From NCBI RefSeq assembly GCF_000003815.2, contig NC_049980.1, positions 25,874,272 to 25,938,271 on the forward strand: a stretch of 64,000 nucleotides of DNA, written 5' to 3'. The position numbers were made by a program, and so were the translations under genes. The DNA comes from Branchiostoma floridae. Its lineage: Eukaryota; Chordata; Leptocardii; Amphioxiformes; Branchiostomatidae. Each line of letters starts with the position of its first letter. The stretch's first letter is position 1. The notes beneath the pieces are model-generated. The model worked only from the letters and a program-made list of their open reading frames with translations, ran no database searches and was not told the DNA's origin. Below are positions 38,001-49,590 of this stretch, in pieces.

Positions 38001-41000
38001 TATCCGTTTCAGCTGGCCTAACCGATAGTAACCGATAGAACCGTTTCATTTTTTGCATCATGAACGGGGCCTTAGTAAGTGCCAAAAGGTTTTTTTCACA
38101 CATTTTGGTTGCCCTTTGTCAGAAGAAAAGCATTGCAGGTTGCCTGTGTCAATCACCCTCATTTTAGCTCCAGACAAAGCATCAAACAGTAACTTATACT
38201 TTTATAGATTTTTACAGTGTACCTGATTTTGGATACGTGTTGTCACATTTCAGACGGACTTGAAGGTTGTCAACGACGCTAAAGGAGGCACATTCTACAG
38301 AGACCATTTACCCTGTCTGGGTAAGCTCGGTAGGATTACTTCTTTTCAATTTTACATTAGATGGAGGAAAAAACAAGAGGTCAAAAATGACATTCTTCAG
38401 AGCTGTAGGTTCAACTATGTTTGAACTTTGAAGCAGACACACTTTTGTAATGTAAGACATACTCACATAGGTGCTAGTTCAACTAATAAGTGTAGATTAA
38501 GTGACAGTAATGAATGACATGTTTTATCAAGTTTTTATTGAAAAGAAAATGTCAAAAGTTGAACTTGAAGTCTGTTTTTTCTGATAAGCAAGGTCCCCTC
38601 CTTCATCAAGAATCATAAGTTTGCTCAATTTTCCTTTTTTTATGATTTAACTTTTATAAGGAGCATTTAATTGAATGATTACACAGTTGTAACACTACAT
38701 TGTGTAGTTTGTTCCCTTTCTATTCAGAATGACATGTTACACCTTAGTCTGTGTAACGCAAACTCCACTGTCCGGAGCTAAATTGCCCCTCCCTGCGGCA
38801 ATGTAGGGCGGGCTGCAAAAAGCGTGATTAAATCAGGCTTGCTACACCCATGGCAAAATAAAGGTTTGAAGTTGAACCATGACCCCACTGGTCCAGTATC
38901 ATCCATAGAAATAGTAATATATGTACTGACCATGTTGTCCATGCAAACTAGATAGTTTGAACTGTGTCACCCAAAGTACCATGAACCGTGGACGTCTTTT
39001 GTGCAACGGAATGCTTGCAAACAAAGGGCAAGTCACACAAAGACAGATTAAGAATGTGAGGTGGTGACAGCCTTCAACTGTAGAAGGGTGTACCCAGAGA
39101 TCAAATGTTTTCTTCACAAAGCTTTTTTTCCCTTTTACTTTGCCTTATTCAAGTTGTCTCTCTCAGTACATAAAAGTGATGCAATCTTACAACCAGCCTT
39201 ACCAAAAGACTTTGTTTCAACATCCAAAAGTAGCGTCTACTCCTATGTCTAATCTGTACGGCAACCGGCTGAGAAAAACTAGAAACTTTGTCAGACACAC
39301 TGCCGGTGACTACAGCCGTGCCCCCCTCCCCCGTGTAGGTGAACAGAGTGCAGGGAGCCGGGCAGGGCCAGGAGGACTGGCCATCGGAGACCAGGTGAAC
39401 ATCGACCTGGACCTGGAGATTGTACAGTCCCTGCAGCACGGACATGGAGGCTGGACAGACGGCATGTTTGAGGTGAGGTTCACATGTCTACAGCAATGAC
39501 TCTGCAGTTTTGCCAGACTGGAGTGAACCTTATGTATGTAGACTACATATACAAAATTAACTAAGTGTTAAATTTTCTCCATGTTCAAGCTTCAGAACAG
39601 TTTTGTTTTCAATGAAAGAAGAGTAAGTCTACATGTAACCATCACAGAATTGGTACTTACCCAAATTTTTGGCTGATGCACCTTCCTGCTATTAGTTTCT
39701 GGATGTGACATATTCTTTCATAATGTTATTTAGTATGATTTACCAACACATACGGACTTTCATGCTAACAGTGTTTGACTGTTGTCATTATCTTGTATTA
39801 AGGTGACTGGATACAACAATGTTTATTTGCACTTTGCTCATGCCTTTTGTTATTTATTTATGGATGAATGAATATTGACATTCGAAACAACCTCACTTAC
39901 TGGTACTTGATTCCCTTACATGGTACTCCCACCTATATGAAAATATTTCTCTAATTTTGTATTTTGTTGTTACCCTCCTCAGACCCTTGGTTCTACTGGT
40001 ACTGTTTGTGGGATTGATGAGGACCATGACATTGTGGTATCATACCCCAGTGGGAACAGGTAAGATCAATTAAACACATTATGGATGTGTATTCTCTATG
40101 TGAACTCTCAACTTCCTGTAAAAGTGAAAAGAGTAAAAGTGATGTCAATTCAGTTAAGCTCACTGAAGAGCTATTTTTCCACTGGTTATGACATAGAAGG
40201 GAAAAACCTTTAAGTCTTTTCCACAAGTACGATGAACAGTCACCATGGTTTAATTAATGTCCCTTCCAAAAAACTGCAATGTGCATGTTGTGCGACAACC
40301 TCTTGGTCCAGAAAGCGCAGGGTCGCTAGCCACTTGACGACATTAAAGAAACTTTGTTTGCTCAACTTCCGAAAGTAATTTCATCAGGTTGGTAGAATAT
40401 AGGATGTAGGAGAATTCTTGTCCACAGCCAGGATGTATTTACTTTGCTTACGTTTCAAATGTTTTCAAACATTTTACACTAACTCGTGTTTTTATCTGTT
40501 CCAGGTGGACCTTCAACCCAGCAGTGCTAACCAAAGTCAGCACCTCCACCAGCTCCTCTGCTGGAGCCAGCGCTGACACCTCCGCCAGGGAGAACTTTCA
40601 GGTGGGAGACCTGGTACAGATCAACAGCGACCTGGAGAGAGTCAAGATGTTACAGAGAGGCCATGGAGAGTGGGCTGATGCCATGCTACCTGTAAGTTGT
40701 GGTATCATTATTATGCATTATTTTATTTAGCTTGTGGTCATGCATAAGAGTTTGAATTGTGAAGACATTTTCAAGACATCTTCCCTGCTGCTTGAACCCT
40801 TTCACTTGAGATAACCTATATCTTCTTCCTTCCCCCTGGTGTTGTCAGACCCTAGGTAAGATCGGCCGAGTGCAACAGATCTATCATGACAGTGACCTGA
40901 AGGTGGAGGTGTGCGGAACATCCTGGACATACAACCCTGCTGCTGTGGCCAAGGTGGCTTCATCGGAGGCAGCGCTGGGCAATTCATCTGGGGGTACAGT

Positions 41001-44000
41001 GCTTCTTTGTTTTTGTAAATTTGAAGCTTATCTGTGGATATTGCTTCCTTGGTTCTGGAATTTTGTGGTAAATGAACAGAAAAGCAGAGTGGATCTGTCT
41101 AATTAGTAAATCCTGACACACATACTGACATAGCCAAATATCTTGGCTCCTACATCATGTGTCCTAAAAAGGACTTTGAAATTAGGAAAGCCCTAGCATG
41201 GGAAGCAAGCAACAAATTTGACAAAATCTGGAAGTCTAATATCCCTAACAAACTGAAGGTCCAAGTATTCACGACTTTAATGGAACCTATTTTGCTTTAT
41301 GGTGCGGAAACCTGGACACTTACTTGTCAACTACAGAACAGATAAGGTGGGACTTACACAAAGCTACTTCACAGAGCACAGAACATATCATGGACTCAAC
41401 ATGCTACACTCAAAACTATATATGGAAATCTTCCACAGCTATCCCAGAAACTGACCCACCGAAGGGTAAAATTTGCGGGACACTGTTGCCAAGCAAAACA
41501 GGAATTAGTGTCTTCTGTTCTTCTTCTGGAAACTAAGAGGCCGGGTACATTGCAGAAGTTTGACTTTTACGGACACTTATGCCCACTTCAAACAGACAAC
41601 ACTTATATAGTCGTGCGACTGTTATTGACTATTCGTTGTGGGCAACGGTTGTCTTTAGACATGCGTTCAGAGTATTGCGGGACACCCGCGGCGCAGGATT
41701 CCACTGCGGTGCGTGCGTGACCCACAGTGACCTCTTGCTTGCAAATTAAAAATGGCGGGAGAATTCTTCATTTTCGTCATACAGCAGATTACTATTCTTT
41801 TGCTTGCAAACAAACATTGTCCCCAACAAAGAATGACACAGAGATGGGAAAATCTGGAATTAAACCCGGCGTTCCTGGCCGCCGGTGGTATTACAGATTA
41901 CTACTAGTATCATGAAGGATGTAGCCACTGGTGGCGGGGCATTGCGCTGGAACAGGCAGTTTCTGATGACAAAAATACGTTTCCATTACTGACTGCATGT
42001 ATATTTACGGAGAAAAATGCCCTTTCAGATAGAAAAAAACATGCTGCAGGCTTATTAGCATATGATCCAGTCCCGTCGCCGGCGACGATTTTTCTTTAGA
42101 CATGTGAGGAATAGTCGCGGACCCCCTGCTGAAGGGTCGCGCGACTGGGTCCGAGGTGGTCGCACGATGATTCCATAAAAACCCTCGCACGACTATTTTG
42201 ATCCTCTTTAGACAGCCTAAAAATATCGTCGCCGGCAACGTTGTCGACAACAACAGTCGCACGACTATGAAAGTGTTGTCTGTCTAAAGTCTGCTAGTGA
42301 CTTTATACTAATGAGCAATGTCTCTCCAATTCAGAACGTTTGTCTGCCCTCCTGAAGAAGCTGTTTGAGACCCACGTGTCTGGGGATGTCAACGAGGAAC
42401 TGGTCAAGGCTGCTGCAAACGGTGACAACCAGAAAGTGGAAGAGATCTTGAACAGAGCAGAGTCAGATGTAAGGGTGAGACCTTGATCTTGTTGTTTGAC
42501 TTATGAACTTCCATGGCAAGAGATCTGTACTTGTTTGTTTCTGAATACAGTGATCTGCCTTTGAAACTTAAGAACATACTGATATTGTACTACTTGTGAT
42601 ATGTTGTTTAATGTAGTGCCTCAAGATTTATGAAGATGCAAGTTACAAGCTTGTGTAGGCACTCTTAGTATCCCAATGCAATCCAGTTCCAATTCACCTG
42701 GACATCAAGCATACTTCATATTGTTTAGAACCCATTTGGTGTTGCTGTTTCTCTTGCTATGGGTTTTGACCCAGAAATTTCCTGTTGCGTGTTCATATCG
42801 ACACAATTATGAATAGCAGATTTTGATAGGATCATCACTGCAGTCAGACTTGTTGTGCAGTTCTCTTCATCGCAGATAGGTGGCACATGTGCACCACTCA
42901 AAGCTATCTGTTGCCAACACTGACTACAATCCTTTTTTCCACAGGTGGATTGTAATCCCTGCTGTGTTAGGTATCATGCAGTTCACTCAGATGCCAATAG
43001 GTAGCACTCGTGTACCATTTACAGCTACCTGTGTTTAACCTATGATGATTCCTCTCCCCAGGCCAATGGTGTGTTTGCTGGCCACACTGCTCTGCAGGCA
43101 GCCAGCCAGAATGGCCATATAGACGTGGTGCGCTGTCTAATAAGACACTCTTGTGACCTGGAGGTGGAGGTAAGGACCTCCCAAACATCTTGGGCATCGT
43201 CTTACAGTTTTACGCAATCCAGTCCCTGTACATGGAGGGAAACAAAGAACTGGACTGACAATTAAACTTGCTACACATGATTACCTGGGGGTGGTATCCC
43301 ACAAGCTCAAAGGAATGTGAGACTCATTTAGCAACCCTAAATACAAGACTACTGGGCAACATGCAAAGTATAACAAATGACTTATTGATTCAGAGGTTCA
43401 TGCAACAGATACCCATCATGAAGTCTGTCAAAATAAACTTTCTCGCAGCAAGTTCTGTGGAGAAAATGAAATCCTAATTGTTGGATAAAGAAGAGGCAGA
43501 AATAGTAAAGTTTTTGTTTACCATGGTAATTCTCTGATTCCTCTGATCATTTTGTCCACACTCAGCAACTTGCTTCTAACTTAGTAGTGATGCCCCTCAC
43601 GGAATCCACTTGACATGAAGACGTGCTCCAAAGATGAGACTGAAAATAGTCTCTTTTGTATTGCGTCTGATGGACTGGCTTCCCAGAGCACCATATGATA
43701 CACATATATTTTGATGTGCCCCAGGACAAGGATGGGGACCGAGCCATGCACCACGCCGCCTTCGGAGACGAACCCACGATAATCGAGCACCTGGCGCGAG
43801 CCGGAGCGGACCTGAACGCACGCAACAAGCGGCGACAGACCGCACTGCACATCGGGGTCAACAAGGGTCATGTGGGCGTGGTCAAGAGTCTTCTGGAACT
43901 AGGTGCTCATCCTAGTTTACAGGTAAGATCAGAGTTCCTTAAGGTATTCTGGGTAATCTTGACCTTGGTTGTAGACCAGAAAGCATGATACCAAGGTATG

Positions 44001-47000
44001 TTTTAGTAATCTCCAGGCAAATCCTACAGTGGCATAAGACAGTATCAAAACTGGCAAAGGAGTGTAGCTGGCCAAGGGGTGTACATTTGCTATGTGGCAT
44101 CTTATACCACTGTAGCATCTGCTTTGAGATTAATGGTTTGGAGTATATAACAATCAGTTCGAGTTAGGAGGGATTATCACTGACATGTGATAGATTGTGT
44201 TTCTGCATGTCAGAACTTAAAGTCTAGATAAGTAGTGTTTCATAGTAGGCCGTCCATGCCATCCTCAGATTCCATGTTATTGTTAGGTGTGTGAACCTTG
44301 AAGTACATTGTATTACCAATGATGGAAGGGAAAGGGTCAAAGAAGCCTTGAACTTTTAATTGGAATTTAAACACACCACCACACAAGTCTTATGTGACTC
44401 TCCTACCTCAGCTTATCCCATGGATGGAGAATTTTTGGCATGGAAATTAAAGGGTATTGACATTTAAGAGTGATTCATGCATGTCCAAGAAAGGTCTATG
44501 GCAGCAAATGGCTTCGACTTCAAAAGCAGATGACAGGACGATTTGTCACAGAGTCCCCACTCAATCTGGGAGTTCTGTTGATGATATTCATTTGGTTATG
44601 AAGGACAAAATATGCAATTTTCAGACTAACTTGGATTGGTTTGTGCTGCTGTGCATAACAATTATTTGCAATAGGCTGTTACTCACGAGTCTAGTTTCCC
44701 CCTTACTCTCACTGAGAGCCAGAATATGAGTCCCATATGGTCCAAATCACTCGCAATCTAGAGCACTGCCTTTAAGTAAGTGAAAATCAATAATGGTAAT
44801 GAAAAATGATATCATTTATTTCCCAGCTAAAGATGCTGGTGAGTTTGACATTTTTGTTTGCCCTTGCAGGAAAAAGCTATATTTAATACTCAATGTCATG
44901 TAGGCCCTGTCTATTCATATTGATCCTATGAAATTGCCCCCAAAGGTCCATGCAGGTGTACTTGCTTTACATGTTGCTATAATAGCCCAATAAAATGTTG
45001 TTATCTGATCTTTGAATTGTATTGTGTCTACAGTGTTGGCTTCAGTACTCAGATTCCCCGATCGCTTTGCCCTGTTTGAAGCATATTTCTTATTCTTTAT
45101 GACCAGTCAATGTTGACTGACAGTGGTGACTGTGTAGATTGCTGAAAGGTTAATTTAGATTTTGGTTGTACTGCTGCAGTACTTTTATAAACCCCAAGAT
45201 GGCCCTTCTACGTTGTTTAGCTTCAGGTCTTTCTGCTCTTGTATGTGATAGTTATAAATCAGTTTTACCACATTGCAGTTCTAAAATCAGGAATTATTGA
45301 AAAAAGGTCTACCTTCCTTCATTATGTGTCTCAAGGAGATTTAAAATTGGATTTTGCATGCATACGTACAATGTATGTTGGTCATAGGGTCAAGAAGAAA
45401 GAAATGTGAAAAGATGTGATGTGTGGTTGATCAAGAATCAGTGCATAGGAATTTTGAAAATAGGGTTAAGACACATGTAAATTTAGATGGTCTTCCTTTA
45501 CTTGTCACTAGAACCATATCAATTTCTGTGTACTTCACAATGGGTCATGTGCGCTCACACACATACTGTACATAATATTGTGCGCATGTCCCCATGCCAC
45601 GACCATACTTACAGGGGTCTCATTTGAACGCAGTCTCGGTAAGCCTCACACCTGACATACATGTATTAAGGAGCCAATATTCCGCAGACCAACCATATCG
45701 CATTTCCTCTTCATCTCACCTGGCTCCCTGCCCATGCAGCCAATAATAGTGCTGTAGGTAGACGCATCAAGCCGGTGCACGCAATGAGAGTGTGTCTGGG
45801 TCCAGTGCACCTGTGTTTGTGTTTGTGTGCCTTTGACCATGAGTATGAGTAAACCTACCCACATGTTATTATCATCATATTATTATCATATTCATGTATC
45901 ATGTATTTGGATTGTTACAAGACAGTAGTATGAATATACAATGTAAGTTAAAGGATCTATAATGATTGGATATGTATTAATCTGTATCCTATTGAACCAT
46001 ACATTTTTGCATAGTGATGCTCCTATTTGCATTGAAAATCATGAATGGGCCTTGAAATCGACAATACCATGCCTGGATTAACATCAAGCAAGCAATTCTG
46101 GTTGTCAGAATTTCGTTCAAATCAAAGTGATTATGAATTAGATTACAACTACCACCATGAAATTGCCTCGAGAATTTTAAAATGTTTATGTAGCAAAATC
46201 ACCAGACAAAAGTCAACAAGACTTTGTTTGCATTAGATTGTTCTACTTGTTGTAATATTCTTGTGTAGTTATCACTTTACATGCTGGGTATTATGTTGTA
46301 ACAAGTTTTGAAAGAAAATGCACCACATTTTTTTTTAGTTTGAAAAACAAGCTTCACGTGGATGGAAATTTCATGTAGCTAAAAGCTAATATGCACAGTT
46401 TGCCCTGCTTTAACAATCATTAACATTAGCATGAAAGCTCATCTGTGTTGGTATAGTCCATATTGAAGTTTTAGCTGTCTTTCAACACAAAAAACTTCAA
46501 TATAATCATTAACATTGTTGCTGCAGTATTACTTACAAGATGTAATAAAATGTCAGCCTTCCAGTCGTCACCAGTGCAGGGGACTCATTTGGGGTCTGAT
46601 TGGTTGTGCTTTGGTTTTATGTTTGAAACGTGACGTCTGACAACCAGGCAGATAAGATGATTCCGCCAAACGAACGGTGTCAAACTGAGCGAACGTATTG
46701 TATTGGCCTTCCTATACAATTGAAAGTGATTCCCAAACATGGAGGGATTATTCTGCCCTGCTGCAGTTTAGTGTGAAATGATTGCATTGTTGTTGGCCCA
46801 AGTAAGCTGGCTGTATTGCTACAGCAATGGGCATGAATCCATCCATTCTCATCGGACATATTTCAGATTAAAGAAATCTGACAGTCAATATCCTTCCTGT
46901 CAATTCCGTGCAATTTGCTACCTGGCAGGACTGCGGGCACCCCTTCGCAACCAATCAATGTAGTGCAGGGCCAGGTGGCCCATCTGAACCGTACTAGGCC

Positions 47001-49583
47001 CTGCAAATGTGAAAAATTGACTTGTACATTATGAAGAAGCATTGGCACGTCTATTCCATCAGATCCAACAATTTTCGACATTAGCTGTGCCTCACACTAC
47101 GTGACCCAAACTCTGACCCCTGCGAGACTGCCTCGCTTCAATCAATGAATGTTTTCTAATTTCATTGTTCCCTGGTGAGGCATACATTTTACAAATGTAG
47201 AGATGAAATGCAGGAAATGATGAATACAAGGGATAGCTCAAACAGCTCAGGGTTGTTGAATAATCATACTATAAAACGGATTCTAAATAGTCTTAGATTT
47301 ATCACATCCTTAACACTCTTGTTTCTGCTCATAGGTGTGTTATTATCATTCCCCAGTTCCTCAATGCCAAGTCCTTAGTAGAGTATATATACAATTACAG
47401 GTAGATAATTTTATTCGCAGAGTTGTTCCATGGATTCGTCCATCTAGATCATGCATGTACATGTACATGATTTCTTGATAATGGAATTAACTAATTCTGG
47501 GATTCACTATGTTTCTCTAAAGCCATGGGCTACAAGTCTGTCACATATTGCTTTGAGTAATGTATGGCTATATATGGCATCCATACTACACTCTTGCACA
47601 TCCAATGTGATATATAGAATTCATAGGTGGTAGACTTAATATTTTGGGGAACAGAAGATGCTCAAGTGCTACTTAAGTGTATGCCACATTCATGGGAAAT
47701 GAAAAATTTGCACAGCTTTTGAGTGTGACCTGCCCAAATGGGTCGCAGAGATCTCCTGGGAATTTGATATTAGGAATTTGAATTCTTTAGAAAATCTGTG
47801 TTTTATCTGAACATTCTGAAGCTTGTTTTCTGTATCGTTACTGTCTGATCTAGCCCTGAAACCCTTCCAAAGTGGGGTCAAGACAGGTGTTACATAGAGA
47901 AGCCAGGGTCAGCATGGGTGCACTTTTTATGTTAAACTGGATTCCGTTTGGGTGGCATGTGTCACGATCAGGGTATGACACTGGGCTTGGGCCTGAATCT
48001 ACTTTAAGATGCAAGAAACAGCTCAAGTAGAACTTCACGCTGGATGCTGGCCCTGAAAACTGGGCAAAACAGACTTCTTCTGTCCGGTGTGAGGTTTTGG
48101 AGGCCTCGCTGAAACACAGGACATTATAATGACGTCACCTATATGGCGTATGCAAATGTTAACGTGGCAGGTGAATTGTTGTCCCCAACACACGTGTACA
48201 TCACAAAGCGTTGGACAGCGGAGTATATTATAAGAGGCACTTGGGGCCAGACAAGTTGTGAGAGGGGCCGGGAGGGGACAGATGTTGGTGTGAAAGGTGG
48301 CGCTGGAACGGCCAGCCCTCCGCCTGTCTATAGAAATCGATGAGGCCGGATATTTTATGTTCCCGGATCAATAGACAGTGTATTACTTTGATGATTTTTC
48401 TGTCACACTGGAAATATGGTCCAGATGCAGCGGTGCAAGTGTGAGATGATTATGTGTCATGACTGATGGATCGTACTTAAAGGCTGTCATGTGTCTCTTC
48501 AACACTTGGTTTTATGGCATTCGCTTTTTTTGACACACCTATATAGTAGGCTAAAAATTAAAGTTGTTTATGTACTATGTACACATAGAAGGGGTATTGT
48601 CAAATATTTTTTTGTCTTGAAATCTTAGGTCGATAAACTGAAACTGTGTTGCAGTAATGTGATTTCGAGACAGATATATGGAATTTCGATGAATCTAATC
48701 AGCACTAATTTGGCCTTGAATCGGTTCAGACCAAGAATGTACAGGTTTCCATCAGAAAACTGAATGTTTGTAAGAAATTTAAAAAAATAACATGTGGATG
48801 ACAGAAATAGTTGTCTTGAAAAAAATTGCCAACACCACATTTTGTTGTTTGACTGTTCTGATTGTACTGTAGGTGCATTCCAGGTTTCAATATCAGACTA
48901 TAAAAATATGTCACCAAAAATTCTTAGTATTGACACTTATCCTTGTGAAAGGGCTTTTTTTGTGCTGATACACAAAAATGAAACTTTTCTTTGAACTCCT
49001 TTTAAGTACATAGGGGTCTTTGCTTACTTTTCGACCTTTTTTGCCCAAACATAATAGAAAGATCAAAGAGTAGGGAAAGACCCCTATGTACTTAAAAAGA
49101 GTTCAAAGTAAAAGTTTTTTTGTGTGCATCAGCATAAAACCCCTTATATCTTTCACAAGGATAGGTGTCAAAAGAATTCTTAGTTTCAGGAATTGTAAAA
49201 TGACTTATAGAATGATATAGTTTTTTTTGTATCAAACTTAATTCCTCTACCTGAGCAGGAACTACCAACATTGCCGAGCCCTTTGTAACATCCAGTGGGT
49301 GGCTCTAGCTGTGTGTCTTTTATAGCCAAACCAATAAAATGAAGAAATAAAATAAACTGCCAACGTTGGAGTTTGTAGTAAATAAATACTGGCATTAAAA
49401 CTGATTAATGAGGATGTTTTTGCTGCCCCAGGACTCGGAGGGTGACACTGCCCTGCACGATGCCATCAGTAAGAAGAGAGATGACATGGTGACCCTGCTG
49501 CTGGATGCCAACGCAGACATGACCATCACTAACAACAATGGCTTCAACGCTCTGCACCATGCAGCGCTCCGGGGAAATGCCAG
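35034..49583 (+). CDS. MIB1: E3 ubiquitin-protein ligase mind bomb 1, 5' part
   Basis: Twelve coding exons: 35034-35382, 35760-35931, 36852-37086, 38254-38320, 39339-39472, 39983-40059, 40505-40691, 40849-40993, 42335-42474, 43062-43169, 43725-43922 and 49432-49583. They encode 654 residues in one frame, ending in a split codon. MIB1 ubiquitinates Delta/Jagged in the signal-sending cell so that ligand endocytosis can activate Notch. Domains in order: MIB/HERC2 domain ([20 protein letters not shown]), ZZ zinc finger (CDTC…CAEC…[10 protein letters not shown]), a second MIB/HERC2 domain ([20 protein letters not shown]), two MIB repeats (LQHGHGGW and LQRGHGEW), then ankyrin repeats ([60 protein letters not shown]). 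Human MIB1 (1006 residues) continues with more ankyrins and three RING fingers, which must lie beyond the window. The N-terminal 45 residues are an Arg/Glu- and Ala-rich extension absent from the human protein. Confidence 0.96.
36335..36745. repeat. Degenerate tandem duplication in MIB1 intron 2
   Basis: Blocks around 36335-36440 (ATCATTATCCACAT, GATGATCTATGTTGGACTCT) recur around 36650-36745 in the same order and orientation. The unit is roughly 310 bp. The intervening part (36432-36640) is itself copied again in intron 3. Confidence 0.6.
37231..38173. repeat. Second copy of intron-2 segment, split by a transposon
   Basis: 37231-37341 plus 38072-38173 correspond, in order, to 36432-36640 in intron 2. 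Shared landmarks include AACTTTGTCTTCAAAC, TGTGTAGCTTTGGCT and CATTGCAGGTTG. The two copies flank MIB1 exon 3 (36852-37086). The second copy is interrupted at 37342-38071. Confidence 0.8.
37342..38071. mobile_element. Non-autonomous DNA transposon, PIF/Harbinger-like
   Basis: The 730-bp element begins GGCCCCATTCGTGATGAAAC and ends with the inverted counterpart, TTTTTGCATCATGAACGGGGCC. The GGTTCTATCGGTTA block is repeated in inverted orientation just inside. It is flanked by TTA on both sides (37339-37341 and 38072-38074), the usual Harbinger target duplication. It carries no transposase. The paralogous segment at 36540 lacks the insert. It is in MIB1 intron 3. Confidence 0.8.
38743..38842. 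mobile_element. ~99-bp dispersed insertion, copy 2
   Basis: It is homologous along its whole length to 25377-25475, from CTTAGTCTGTGTAAC to AATCAGGCT. It is flanked by TACAC (38738-38742 and 38843-38847). It lies in MIB1 intron 4. Confidence 0.72.
41105..41540 (+). pseudogene. Degenerate LINE reverse-transcriptase fragment
   Basis: 41157-41330 reads with the motif [20 protein letters not shown], typical of the C-terminal part of non-LTR reverse transcriptases. After a frame change, the next 190 bases read [17 protein letters not shown], then LPQLSQKL and RRVKFAGHC, which continue the same family pattern. In-frame stops and the frameshift show it is dead. Only the 3' end of the element is present, as usual for 5'-truncated LINE copies. 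It lies in MIB1 intron 8, directly before another element. Confidence 0.75.
41586..42289. mobile_element. Element with long terminal inverted repeats
   Basis: The left end has CAGACAACACTTATATAGTC followed by GTGCGACTGTT. The right end carries the reverse complement with a few changes (AACAGTCGCACGACTATGAA, then GTGTTGTCTG). Further internal inverted motifs involve GTCGCCGGC and TTTAGACA. No transposase frame is visible in about 700 bp, so it is a non-autonomous DNA element. A target duplication is not clear, and the outer ends are good to about 10 bases. Confidence 0.65.
44007..44132. mobile_element. Small inverted-repeat element, copy 2
   Basis: It starts TAATCTCCAGGCAAATCCTA and ends with an inverted counterpart (TACCACTGTAGCATCTGCTT, then TGAGATTA). 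The left 43 bases match the copy at 3435. It lies in the MIB1 intron after exon 43725-43922. Confidence 0.65.
48919..49179. mobile_element. Fold-back element with ~108-bp arms
   Basis: The left arm (48919-49025) and right arm (49071-49179) are inverted copies with scattered mismatches. Both contain TCCTTGTGAAAG, TTTGAACTC and AAGTACATAGGGGTCTTT, or the complement. The loop is about 45 bases. It lies in the last complete MIB1 intron, some 250 bases before exon 12. A transcript would form a long hairpin. No coding capacity is seen. Confidence 0.8.
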
Positions 49584-49590
49584 GTCAGTG

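Noticed and set aside
48130-48146. TGACGTCA followed by CCTATATGG, resembling a CRE plus SRF CArG box in a MIB1 intron
   Set aside because: The CArG core has five instead of six A/T bases; the CRE alone in a large intron is weak evidence.
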